Below, one piece after another: positions 36,658 through 45,169 of a stretch of DNA of 64,000 bases; position 1 is the stretch's first letter; each line of letters opens with the position of its first letter. The stretch is from the NCBI RefSeq assembly GCF_900070325.1, contig NZ_LN879430.1, forward strand, positions 608,501 through 672,500, written 5' to 3'. Under the pieces are notes generated by a model that ran no database searches, was not told the origin of the DNA, and worked only from the letters and a program-made list of their open reading frames with translations. A program made the position numbers and the translations under genes. The DNA is from Herbinix luporum (lineage in GTDB: Bacteria; Bacillota; Clostridia; Lachnospirales; Lachnospiraceae).

Positions 36658-38268
36658 ATGGTAAAGAAAATATCTATAATGATTCTTACCATCCTGATAC
36701 TCTGTATGTTTATAGCCTGTCAGTCAAAAGAGGATGATATTCCAAATCAGGTGGATGAAGGGACACCTGCATGGCAAAGGCTGGCTCAGGAACCGATTAC
36801 ATTTGACTGGTATATTAATTATTCTTGGTATACTACGCCTTGGGGACAGAATGCTGTCTCCAAGGCTATTACTGCTGAAACGGGGGTTAGCATCAAATTT
36901 ATTGTACCGACAGGAAATGAATCTCAGAAACTTGATGCCATGATTGCCTCAGATATTTTGCCGGATTTTATTACCTTAGGCTGGTGGGAGGAACAGGCAC
37001 AGACCATGATTAATAAGGATATGGTATATGCCTTGAATATCCTTGCAGATCAATATGATCCATACTTTTATCAGGTAACCAATGAGCAGGTGATTAACTG
37101 GTATACGAAGGAGGATGGAAATATATACGCATATCCCAATTCTGCCTATACGCCAGAGGATTTTAAATCAGGTATTAATATAGGAAGCAACCAGAATTTT
37201 TTAGTACGTAAAGATATCTATGAAGCCATTGGAAGTCCTGATATGACCACCATAGAAGGATTTAAAAATGCGGTAATAGAAGCCCATAAAATGTTTCCCT
37301 ATGTAAACGGAGAACCATTAATACCCATTGGTTCTGATGAATTTTATGATGAAGGATGTAATTCTTTTGATAAATATCTGCAAAATTTCTTGGCTGTACC
37401 CTTTGAAATAGATGGAAAATACAACCATAGATATATAGATGAGGACTATTTGAATTGGTTAAAGATGTTTAGAGAGTTAAATGAAATGGGATATTTATCG
37501 AAAGAAATATTTGTTGACAAACGTGTACAACTGGAAGAAAAGTTGGCAAAGGGAAGATATTTTTGTCTTCTCTATCAAGGAAGTGACATACAGGCCTCTC
37601 AAAAAATTTTAAATGCTAAGAATCCGGAAAGCATTTATATTGCTGTAGATGGACCTAAAAATTCTAAAGGTGATGACCCGACATTACCTAGTGCCGGTAT
37701 AAATGGCTGGACCCTTACCTTTATCTCAAAGAATTGCAAAGATCCGGAAAGAGCCATTGCCTTTTTAAGTTACTTAATTAGTGAAGAGGGACAAAAAAAA
37801 GTCTTTCTTGGAGTTGAAGGGGTTACCTATGATTATGTGGATGGCAAGTACGTGATTAAGCCCCATGTACTAGAACTTTTAAATACTAATCGATATGAAT
37901 ATGACAGATTATATGGTGCCGATGATGCCTATTGGATGCTGCAAAATAATGTGATGCAGGATCAATGGTTGGAGATAAGGGATCCTCTTACACATTCCTT
38001 ATGGGAATGGACAAAACCTTATACTGTATATACCAGCCAGTATGATATTGTCTTTGAGGCAGATAGTAGCTTTGCACAGATTGACAAGAAGATAAAGCTG
38101 GAGTGGGGAAAGACCTTGCCCTTATTGCTTCTTGCTAAATCAGAGGAAGAGTTTGATGAAATCTTTAAAAATTATAAGGATAAAATATATGCTTTGGGCT
38201 TTGAACAACTAATGGAAGAATACACAAGGCTTATGCAAGATTCAAAACGTAAATTAGGTTTGGAATAG
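36658..38268 (+). CDS. Second, orphan extracellular solute-binding lipoprotein (LplA/YesO-like)
   Basis: 536 residues, longer than the first binding protein and of the LplA-type subfamily. Lipobox MFIACQ (Cys21). Mature region begins after an acidic linker with TPAWQRLAQEPITFDWYINYSWY. Later features are PYVNGEPLIPIGSDEF and SYLISEEGQKKVFLG, typical of this family. It has no permease of its own: the permeases upstream already have a binding protein, and the stop lies three bases before the sensor kinase gene. It may therefore serve as a ligand-sensing partner of the kinase; that is inference. Start chosen at the second in-frame ATG so that the signal peptide is N-terminal; ribosome site is weak. 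Confidence 0.85.
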   Translation: MVKKISIMILTILILCMFIACQSKEDDIPNQVDEGTPAWQRLAQEPITFDWYINYSWYTTPWGQNAVSKAITAETGVSIKFIVPTGNESQKLDAMIASDILPDFITLGWWEEQAQTMINKDMVYALNILADQYDPYFYQVTNEQVINWYTKEDGNIYAYPNSAYTPEDFKSGINIGSNQNFLVRKDIYEAIGSPDMTTIEGFKNAVIEAHKMFPYVNGEPLIPIGSDEFYDEGCNSFDKYLQNFLAVPFEIDGKYNHRYIDEDYLNWLKMFRELNEMGYLSKEIFVDKRVQLEEKLAKGRYFCLLYQGSDIQASQKILNAKNPESIYIAVDGPKNSKGDDPTLPSAGINGWTLTFISKNCKDPERAIAFLSYLISEEGQKKVFLGVEGVTYDYVDGKYVIKPHVLELLNTNRYEYDRLYGADDAYWMLQNNVMQDQWLEIRDPLTHSLWEWTKPYTVYTSQYDIVFEADSSFAQIDKKIKLEWGKTLPLLLLAKSEEEFDEIFKNYKDKIYALGFEQLMEEYTRLMQDSKRKLGLE

Positions 38269-38271
38269 GTT

Positions 38272-40086
38272 ATGAAAAAAAGTAGACAGTGGTTTAAGAG
38301 GCAAAAACTTAATATTAAATTTACCATTTTAATTGGAATGATTATCTTTATTCCGGTCTGTGGTATTTTTTCGCTTATTTTTCATAATTTAAAGGATAAT
38401 AACAGTAAACAGGCAATTAGCAATCTTAAATATACCATGACACAGATACATGGTGTAGTACAAAAAACAGTGGAATTGTGTAATACCTCAACCCAAGTAT
38501 TTTTAAATTATCAAAAGTTAAGTGAGTTTTTATTGCTACTTGAGAGGAAGGAGACACTAGAAACCATAGATCTTCTTGAATTCAAGGATGATATTGAGAT
38601 ACTTGAAAATATTGTTAACTCAAATCCTTATTTATATCAGATTAGAGTATATGCAAAAACCAATGATTTTCCTGAGATATACCCTATCCTTTTTCATCAC
38701 AAAAGAATGGAGGAATTCGACTGGTATAGTACATATCAATCAGGGCAGTGGCAATTTGATTATACAGATGTTATGTCCTATAACTCAGTAAACACCTCAG
38801 AACATACTATGGGATTAATCACAAATCTAAATGACTATGAATATGGAGATATTGCTGTTATTGAGGTAGCAGTTCGAATGGAAGAGGTATTTGACTCAAT
38901 CTTTCAATCAAGTAATCAAGAGTGGTGTGGCTTTGTAGATAAAGAAGGAAGAATTTATAGTGGCTGTGAGGAAGAATGCATTTGGGAAAGTCACAAGGAA
39001 GAGCTAATAAGACAAATACTAAATCATGGGAAAGGCAATGATGTTGATGAACAATATTTTGAGACTAAGTTGCTAAATAAGAAGGTTGTTGTAGGAATTC
39101 TACCTATAGAAGAACTAGAAGGTAACTTTGTCCGTATTGTTAGTATGGAAGACAGTATTAAGAATGTTTGGAAAAATCAAATCTTATTTATGATTGGTCT
39201 GGTATTTGCTTTCCTATGTCTTGTGGCTCTTATTAATATAGTAGTAAAGGCCTTACTAAAGCGTTTTTATTATATTTTAGATACAATTTCGAAGATTCAG
39301 GATGGAGATTTAAGCTTAAGAATTAACCGCTATGGCAGCGATGAGATGGGACAACTGGGACATGAAATTGACATTATGCTAGATACTATAGAGCGTTTGA
39401 TGAATGAGAATCTGGCCAGGGAGTTACTTATGAAAAACTCTGAGATTAAGGCACTTCAGAATCAGATTAATGTCCATTTTATATATAATGTACTGGAATC
39501 CATCAAAATGATGGCTGAAATAGACGAAAAATATGAAATCTCCGATGCTGTAACCTCCCTGGGTAAATTATTACGTTACGGAATGAAATTTAGTTCAAAA
39601 AATGTCACTGTAGAGCAGGAGATTGAATATATCAGAAACTATCTTGATTTAATCAATCTTAGATTTGACTTTGAAATTATCTTAGCAATTAATATACCTC
39701 AATTTATCTACAAACAGGAAATTCCCAAGATGACCTTGCAGCCCATAGTGGAGAATGCAATTTATCATGGAATTGAGGAGTTGGCAGAAGATTCTAGTAT
39801 TTATATTAAAGGATATGTTGAGGGTGAGGATATACTTATAGAAATTACTGACTCAGGAAAAGGAATGAATCAAGCAACTATTGAGCAATTACAGAAGAAG
39901 ATTGCCGGAGAAATTGAATCCGGCGGAGGAAGCGGCAATGGCATAGGATTAAAAAATGTGCAAGACAGAATTCGTATTTCCTTTGGACCGCGGTATGGTA
40001 TCAGCTTGTATTCAAAAGAACATTGCTATACCAAAGTAGTTGTTAGGTTACCAATTACTAATAGGGAGGTCAAGGGCAATGAATAA
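38272..40086 (+). CDS. Sensor histidine kinase, YesM type
   Basis: 604 residues. Transmembrane helix 1 at about 17-37, an extracellular sensing domain of about 260 residues (Cache-like), helix 2 at about 303-325, a HAMP segment (ILDTISKIQDGDLSLRIN), then the LytS/YesM-class phosphoacceptor region LQNQINVHFIYNVLE with His402. The canonical Pro before that His is Val here. The HATPase domain has NAIYHG and DSGKGM, GNGIGLKNV. Such kinases control sugar-polymer loci through AraC-type response regulators. It overlaps its response regulator gene by 8 bases and follows the orphan binding protein by 3 bases. Confidence 0.92.
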   Translation: MKKSRQWFKRQKLNIKFTILIGMIIFIPVCGIFSLIFHNLKDNNSKQAISNLKYTMTQIHGVVQKTVELCNTSTQVFLNYQKLSEFLLLLERKETLETIDLLEFKDDIEILENIVNSNPYLYQIRVYAKTNDFPEIYPILFHHKRMEEFDWYSTYQSGQWQFDYTDVMSYNSVNTSEHTMGLITNLNDYEYGDIAVIEVAVRMEEVFDSIFQSSNQEWCGFVDKEGRIYSGCEEECIWESHKEELIRQILNHGKGNDVDEQYFETKLLNKKVVVGILPIEELEGNFVRIVSMEDSIKNVWKNQILFMIGLVFAFLCLVALINIVVKALLKRFYYILDTISKIQDGDLSLRINRYGSDEMGQLGHEIDIMLDTIERLMNENLARELLMKNSEIKALQNQINVHFIYNVLESIKMMAEIDEKYEISDAVTSLGKLLRYGMKFSSKNVTVEQEIEYIRNYLDLINLRFDFEIILAINIPQFIYKQEIPKMTLQPIVENAIYHGIEELAEDSSIYIKGYVEGEDILIEITDSGKGMNQATIEQLQKKIAGEIESGGGSGNGIGLKNVQDRIRISFGPRYGISLYSKEHCYTKVVVRLPITNREVKGNE

Positions 40087-41539
40087 GGTGTTAATCGTTG
40101 AAGACGAGAAAATGATACGTAAGGGTATAGTGGCAATGCTAAAAAGAGCCCCGGTTGAAATTAAAGAAATTATTGAATGTAGAAATGGCAAAGAGGCTCT
40201 AGAACTACTACAAACTACAAAGTTTGACCTAATGATAACTGATATTCGTATGCCTAAAATGGATGGAATAAGCTTGGTAAAGCAGATAAGAGATATGCCT
40301 TCAAAGCCAATGGTAGTGGTGGTAAGCGGATATGATGATTTTAATTATGCTGTGGAAGCACTTCGTCATGGTGTAATGGATTATTTACTTAAGCCCATTG
40401 AGCGAGAAAAATTCTATAAGATTATGAGCAATATTCAGGAGGAAATAGACAGTAAGAAAGAAGAAACGGAGATATCTAAAAAGATTGGAAGTCAGCAATT
40501 AAAATATCTTTTGTTAAATAAAAGTATTACAAAAGAGGAAATCAATGCCATAGAGCAGCAATTTGCCAATATGTTTCCGGATACATATTTAATATGTTGC
40601 CTAAATAATAGAGAATTTAATATTACAGAAGATGATTCCCTAATTCTACTTCGGGATGTTGAAGGACAATCCTTGCTTATAATGGATAATGAACGGCTAA
40701 AAAAATGTATGGATGATGGACTTAAGAACCTAAGCGTGGGTATTAGTAAGGTTCATACTGGTATAGCAGAATTGAAGGAAGCCTATGGTGAGGCAGTCAT
40801 AGCCAGAAGAGAAGCCTTTGTAAAATGCCTTCCCTTTTATCATTATGAGGATACCAATTTTGAATATGAGACGATACCGGAGAATTTTCCGGAACAGTTC
40901 ATTCAATTGTTTGGTACACAAAAAGTAGAGGATGGGATTAAGAAATTTAACAACATACGCTTTAAGGCTAAGATGAACAAGATATCAGCACAGACCTTAA
41001 TGGAAGTAACAAGAAGAATCCTTAAAGAGCTTATAAACACCTATGAGCGTATGATTGAGATTGATCTACAATCCTTCCAAGAACTTCAGGAACCATTAGA
41101 TTATACCAATGCAGATATTTACTTTGAACGGTTTGAAAGTTGGATTCGTAAGATGCAACAGCTTATTATGGAAGAATTTGATGATTTTAAGAATAAAGAA
41201 AAAATAAATCAAGCTATTATATATATCCGTGAAAACTTTAATAAAGACCTAAATATGGCGGTAGTAAGTAATAGTATTTCAATGAATTATTCTTTGTTCT
41301 CCTTAAATTTTAAGCAATATACCGGAATGAATTTCGTAAATTATTTGAAGAAAATTAGAATTGAAGAGGCAAAGAGGCTTTTGGAAGAAACAGATGAAAA
41401 AATAATTGATATCAGTCAGATGGTAGGTTATGTTAATGATAAACATTTCATGAAAATATTCAAGAGTATCTGTGGTGTTTCTCCAAGCGAATATAGAAGA
41501 AATTGCATGTATCAGAAAAAAGAGAAGAATAAAAACTAA
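40079..41539 (+). CDS. Response regulator, YesN type (REC + AraC DNA-binding)
   Basis: 486 residues. REC domain at 1-120 with acidic pocket EDE (8-10), phosphoacceptor Asp55 in ITDIRMPKMDG and DYLLKPIE. A middle region of about 250 residues of unknown role follows. Two helix-turn-helix AraC motifs occupy the last 100 residues, with IDISQMVGYVNDKHFMKIFKSICGVSPSEYRR. ATG at 40079 overlaps the kinase stop (ATGAATAA); the GGGAGG is 10 bases upstream. It likely activates the phosphorylase and transporter genes upstream. Confidence 0.93.
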   Translation: MNKVLIVEDEKMIRKGIVAMLKRAPVEIKEIIECRNGKEALELLQTTKFDLMITDIRMPKMDGISLVKQIRDMPSKPMVVVVSGYDDFNYAVEALRHGVMDYLLKPIEREKFYKIMSNIQEEIDSKKEETEISKKIGSQQLKYLLLNKSITKEEINAIEQQFANMFPDTYLICCLNNREFNITEDDSLILLRDVEGQSLLIMDNERLKKCMDDGLKNLSVGISKVHTGIAELKEAYGEAVIARREAFVKCLPFYHYEDTNFEYETIPENFPEQFIQLFGTQKVEDGIKKFNNIRFKAKMNKISAQTLMEVTRRILKELINTYERMIEIDLQSFQELQEPLDYTNADIYFERFESWIRKMQQLIMEEFDDFKNKEKINQAIIYIRENFNKDLNMAVVSNSISMNYSLFSLNFKQYTGMNFVNYLKKIRIEEAKRLLEETDEKIIDISQMVGYVNDKHFMKIFKSICGVSPSEYRRNCMYQKKEKNKN

Positions 41540-41633
41540 AAATTTTGCTTTGAGAAAAGACAAGTATAGGCAGGAATGAATAGATGATTTATCAAATATA
41601 TTAGTATAAATACTTGTTGGAGTTTGATATAGG

Positions 41634-42452
41634 TTGATTAATTATAAGAAAATCGTAGCAACCGGTATTTTTTTTATTCTAATGTATTTTTTAGGTGGGG
41701 GACTTGCAATCTTGGTAAATGCTATTGAAAGAGACGAATTGAAAGAAGCAAAAGAAGAAAACTGGGGTTTGGGTTTTTATGAAAAAGGGCAGCAGCCGAC
41801 TGCTAATGCCACACAGGATGAGTTAAAAAAATATGATGCATATTACATAGGGGATAGTAAGGAAAAGATAATTTATCTAACCTTTGATGCGGGATATGAA
41901 AATGGAAATACTCCTCCAATACTTGATGCCTTAAAAAAGCATAATGTTCCTGCAACCTTTTTCCTTGTAGGTAACTATATAACATCAAACAAGGATTTGG
42001 TCAAACGTATGGTGGATGAAGGACATTGTGTGGCAAATCATACATATTCACATCCCAATATGGCCAGTATCTCATCTATGGATGCTTTTCGTAAAGAATT
42101 AGAAGATTTAGAAGCAGCATTTGAAGAAGCAACCGGTCAGAAGATGCCCAAATATTACAGGCCTCCCCAGGGGAAGTTTAGTAAGAAAAATATGGAGATG
42201 GCAAAGGAGTTAGGATATAAGACTTTCTTTTGGAGTCTTGCCTATGTTGATTGGTTAAATGATAAACAGCCTACCAAGGAGCAGGCATTTGATAAGTTAC
42301 TAGGAAGAATTCATCCCGGTGCAGTAGTCCTTCTTCATAGTACCTCTAAGACCAATGCTGAGATTTTAGATGAGTTACTTACAAAGTGGAAGGAAATGGG
42401 GTATAGATTTGGGTCATTGGATGAACTGATTGAGTGTTATGAAAATGATTAA
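41634..42452 (+). CDS. pdaA: Polysaccharide deacetylase, PdaA type (spore cortex muramic delta-lactam formation)
   Basis: 272 residues. An N-terminal hydrophobic segment (residues 8-28) targets it to the membrane or outside. The stretch ENWGLGFYEKGQQPTANAT is diagnostic for PdaA-type N-acetylmuramic acid deacetylases. CE4 metal and catalytic residues follow: LTFDAG (82-87, one Ala where chitin deacetylases have Asp), HTYSH (His136, His140), RPPQG and VVLLHS. PdaA makes muramic delta-lactam in the spore cortex, so this supports a spore-former. The start is TTG at 41634 with GGAG 11 bases upstream, less certain than the family call. Unrelated in role to the neighbouring sugar locus. Confidence 0.88.
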   Translation: MINYKKIVATGIFFILMYFLGGGLAILVNAIERDELKEAKEENWGLGFYEKGQQPTANATQDELKKYDAYYIGDSKEKIIYLTFDAGYENGNTPPILDALKKHNVPATFFLVGNYITSNKDLVKRMVDEGHCVANHTYSHPNMASISSMDAFRKELEDLEAAFEEATGQKMPKYYRPPQGKFSKKNMEMAKELGYKTFFWSLAYVDWLNDKQPTKEQAFDKLLGRIHPGAVVLLHSTSKTNAEILDELLTKWKEMGYRFGSLDELIECYEND

Positions 42453-42480
42453 ATGATTTTAATATAAGTCTATTTATAGT

Positions 42481-42520
42481 GGAATTGTTATCTTATATAT
42501 GAGGTAACAGTTCCATTTTG
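42481..42520 (+). terminator. Intrinsic terminator of pdaA
   Basis: GGAATTGTTATC (42481-42492) pairs with GTAACAGTTCC (42504-42514) with one G-U and one bulge, followed by ATTTTGTATTTT. Confidence 0.7.
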
Positions 42521-42543
42521 TATTTTAAGTAACTTATAAAATA

Positions 42544-42882
42544 ACGACCTTCGAATATGATGCTGTTGGAAATGTAATCAAACAGGTAAATTCTATTGTT
42601 GGTACTACACTGTATACTTATGATGCTGCCGGCAATGTACTTACAAAAACAGATCCCGATGGAAATGTAACAAAATATGAGTACGATAAGCTATCCAGAC
42701 TAATAAAAGAAATAAATCCATGGGGAGGCGTGACAACTAATGAGATGGATCTTCTGAAGGAGCTGACAAATGCAAGAGGGCAGAAGACCTTCTATGAATA
42801 TGACAAGGCAGGAAGAATAATAAGCTATACAGATACCGAAGGTACTGTAAGTTACACCTATGATAACAATGGCAATGTTTGA
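42544..42882 (+). pseudogene. Rhs/YD-repeat fragment
   Basis: The open frame encodes tandem YD repeats: TTFEYDAVGNVIKQ, LYTYDAAGNVLTKTDPDGN, TKYEYDKLSRLIKE, TFYEYDKAGRIISYTD, VSYTYDNNGNV, then a stop. It has no start codon or ribosome site and a stop directly upstream. This is about 110 codons of the shell repeat of an Rhs-type polymorphic toxin. Confidence 0.85.
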
Positions 42883-42991
42883 AAATGGAAGCATTGTTCA
42901 GGAAGGCTCTCATGAGGAGCTGATAGTTCATACGGACAGACAATATTATGAACTTTATATGGCACAGGCACATCACTACATAGAGAAATAA
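42875..42991 (+). pseudogene. C-terminal tail of an ABC transporter ATP-binding protein
   Basis: In the next frame, overlapping the end of the Rhs fragment by eight bases, 38 codons encode FENGSIVQEGSHEELIVHTDRQYYELYMAQAHHY and a stop. This is the typical end of an exporter-type ABC ATPase (the segment after the H-loop: G-x-I-x-E-x-G-x-H-x-E-L ... YY-x-L-x-x-x-Q). The rest of that gene is absent, so two unrelated gene pieces have been joined. Confidence 0.75.
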
Positions 42992-43037
42992 ATCCAAATG
43001 TCTATTCATGGAGCTATAAACAATTATCATCTATTTA

Positions 43038-43877
43038 TCAAAAGGGCTGTTCTTGATATTTTTTTGGTGAGCAGCCTATTTGCTTTTTAAAAGTTCTGGC
43101 AAAGTTTGAATAATCATTAAAGCCTGACAACCTACAGGTTTCATTTAATGAATAGCCCTCGGTCAAATATTTTTTAGCCAGTATAATACGTTTATATATA
43201 ATATACTGCTGCAAGGGTATACCGGTTACTTTCTTAAAGCAACGGCTGATGTAGGTGGGATTATGGTGGATGTGGTCGGCAATATCAGCCATGGTTATAG
43301 GTTCTGTTAAATGTTCATCTATAAACTGCATTGTTTTGCTTACAATCGGAGGCATAATATTAGTATGTTTTGCCTGAGTCTTTTCAAGAAATATATTGTT
43401 AACAAAAACAAGAATTTGGCTAAGGTAGGATTTGGCTAAAATATCATGTCCGTATTCCTCTGAATCTAAAAGATTTTCCACTTTATGAACCAAAAATAGA
43501 AATTCATTTATCTGATGCTCCTTAAGGTAAGTAAGATTGTTTTCGCCAAATGGCCTGTCCATAAAGCATTTGGCAAGATCGGTCTGTTTTGTTGAGAATG
43601 TATTAAACAAAGGAGATCTAATTGAAATAGAAACTCTTTCGTATATGTTATGGTTAAAACACTCCACTCTGTGCAATTCGCTGGGGCGTATATTAAAGAG
43701 GCAGCCACGCTTCATTTGATAGCAATTTTGCTCTATATAATAATTAGCCTCCCCTTTTAGAAAAAGATATATTTCAAATCCATCGTGGTGGTGATATGGA
43801 CTTGTAAAATGTCCCCCATTTTTATGTTCACATATTAAGTCTTTACTAAGGGGATGGTAGAATTTTTCTCGATCCAT
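43038..43877 (-). CDS. AraC family transcriptional regulator
   Basis: 279 residues. The N-terminal cupin ligand domain has HHHDGFEIYLFLKGEANYYIEQ and CLFNIRPSELHRVE. The C-terminal 100 residues hold the two AraC helix-turn-helix motifs (MADIADHIHHNPTYISRCFKKVTGIPLQQYI and ETCRLSGFNDYSNFARTFKKQIGCSPKKY). GGAGG lies 6 bases before the ATG. Divergent from three sugar-type oxidoreductase genes, with about 150 bases between, so it most likely controls them. The ligand is unknown. Confidence 0.92.
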   Translation of the reverse strand: MDREKFYHPLSKDLICEHKNGGHFTSPYHHHDGFEIYLFLKGEANYYIEQNCYQMKRGCLFNIRPSELHRVECFNHNIYERVSISIRSPLFNTFSTKQTDLAKCFMDRPFGENNLTYLKEHQINEFLFLVHKVENLLDSEEYGHDILAKSYLSQILVFVNNIFLEKTQAKHTNIMPPIVSKTMQFIDEHLTEPITMADIADHIHHNPTYISRCFKKVTGIPLQQYIIYKRIILAKKYLTEGYSLNETCRLSGFNDYSNFARTFKKQIGCSPKKYQEQPF

Positions 43878-44024
43878 TTTATCCTCCTTAAAAAGTTGTA
43901 TTACGCATAAAACAGGTAGTTATATGCCTAGCAATAGTCATAAATTGATTTTATACTAATATGTAAAAATAAGCAATATGTATATTAAGACTTACTGATT
44001 TTTATAAGCAAGGAGTGTTAGGGT

Positions 44025-45101
44025 ATGAATAAAGCCGATGGAATGAATTATGCACCAAAAGGAAAACCAAAGCCGGTAGTAAAAGAAGGAGAATTTTGCA
44101 TTGCTGCAATTGCCCTAGACCATGGTCATATTTATGGAATGTGTAATGGGCTTACTGAGGCAGGTGCAAAGCTGAAGTGGGTATATGATCCCGATGAAGA
44201 AAAGGTAAAAAAGTTTGTCGAAGCTTTTCCGGGAACCATGGTTGCATCAAGCATGGAAGAAATTTTAACTGATCCTGAAGTTAAGCTTGTTTGCTCAGCG
44301 GCAATAACAAGTAAAAGATGTGAATTAGGTCTAAAAGTTATGGCTGCAGGAAAGGATTATTTTACAGATAAGGCACCTTTGACTACTCTGGCACAGTTAG
44401 AGGCGGCCAAGGACATGGTCAAAAAGACCGGTAAAAAATACATGGTTTATTATAGTGAACGTATCCATGTGGAAGCAGCCGTTTTTGCTGGGCAGCTAAT
44501 AGAGGAAGGTGCCATCGGCAAAGTTATACAAGTCCTTGGAATGGGACCCCACAGATTAAATGCCCCGGCCCGTCCTGATTGGTTCTTTATTAAGGAATAT
44601 TACGGAGGCATCCTATGTGATATAGGCAGTCATCAGATTGAACAGTTCCTATATTATACAGGGGCTAAGGATGCAACAGTTGTTAAAAGCCAGATTGCCA
44701 ATTATAATCATCCACAATATCCTGAACTTGATGATTTTGGCGATGCTATGTTAGTCGGAGACAATGGTGCTACTCAATACTTTAGGGTAGATTGGTTTAC
44801 ACCGGATGGTCTTAGTACCTGGGGTGACGGCCGTACATTCATACTGGGAACTGAAGGCTATATTGAACTTCGTAAGTATGTCAATGTTGGCATGAACGAT
44901 GGTTCTTCTAACCATGTATTCCTTGTAAACGGGCAAGGAGAGAAGCATTTTGAAGTGACAGGCAAGGTTGGCTATCCATTCTTTGGTCAACTGATACTTG
45001 ACTGCATAAATCGTACTGAAAATGCCATGACACAGGAGCATGCATTTAAGGCTGCTGAGTTAAGTGTAAAAGCCCAGATGCAGGCTAATAAGATTGTGTA
45101 A
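44025..45101 (+). CDS. Gfo/Idh/MocA family oxidoreductase (first of three)
   Basis: 358 residues. NAD(P)-dependent sugar dehydrogenase family: a Rossmann-like N-terminal half, then an alpha/beta substrate domain. The catalytic-loop lysine is in YFTDKAPLTT (instead of the usual EKP), and CDIGSHQIEQFLYYTG supplies the active-site His. The glycine-rich nucleotide loop is replaced by IAALDHGHIYGMCNG-like sequence, so it is divergent from the other two copies. AAGGAG lies 9 bases upstream. First gene downstream of the divergent AraC regulator. The substrate is unknown. Confidence 0.88.
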   Translation: MNKADGMNYAPKGKPKPVVKEGEFCIAAIALDHGHIYGMCNGLTEAGAKLKWVYDPDEEKVKKFVEAFPGTMVASSMEEILTDPEVKLVCSAAITSKRCELGLKVMAAGKDYFTDKAPLTTLAQLEAAKDMVKKTGKKYMVYYSERIHVEAAVFAGQLIEEGAIGKVIQVLGMGPHRLNAPARPDWFFIKEYYGGILCDIGSHQIEQFLYYTGAKDATVVKSQIANYNHPQYPELDDFGDAMLVGDNGATQYFRVDWFTPDGLSTWGDGRTFILGTEGYIELRKYVNVGMNDGSSNHVFLVNGQGEKHFEVTGKVGYPFFGQLILDCINRTENAMTQEHAFKAAELSVKAQMQANKIV

Positions 45102-45169
45102 ATTAGAAATAAACATTGCTTACCTAAAAAACTCATATATATAAATGGAGCATAGAAAGGAAATATATT

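Noticed and set aside
41634..42452. The deacetylase as part of the glucan locus (for example a chitin or xylan deacetylase)
   Set aside because: The ENWGLGF...QQPTANAT segment is characteristic of PdaA, which acts in spore cortex peptidoglycan.
42700..43030. Minus-strand open frames opposite the Rhs fragment
   Set aside because: They are antisense translations of YD-repeat and ABC-tail sequence with no ribosome sites.
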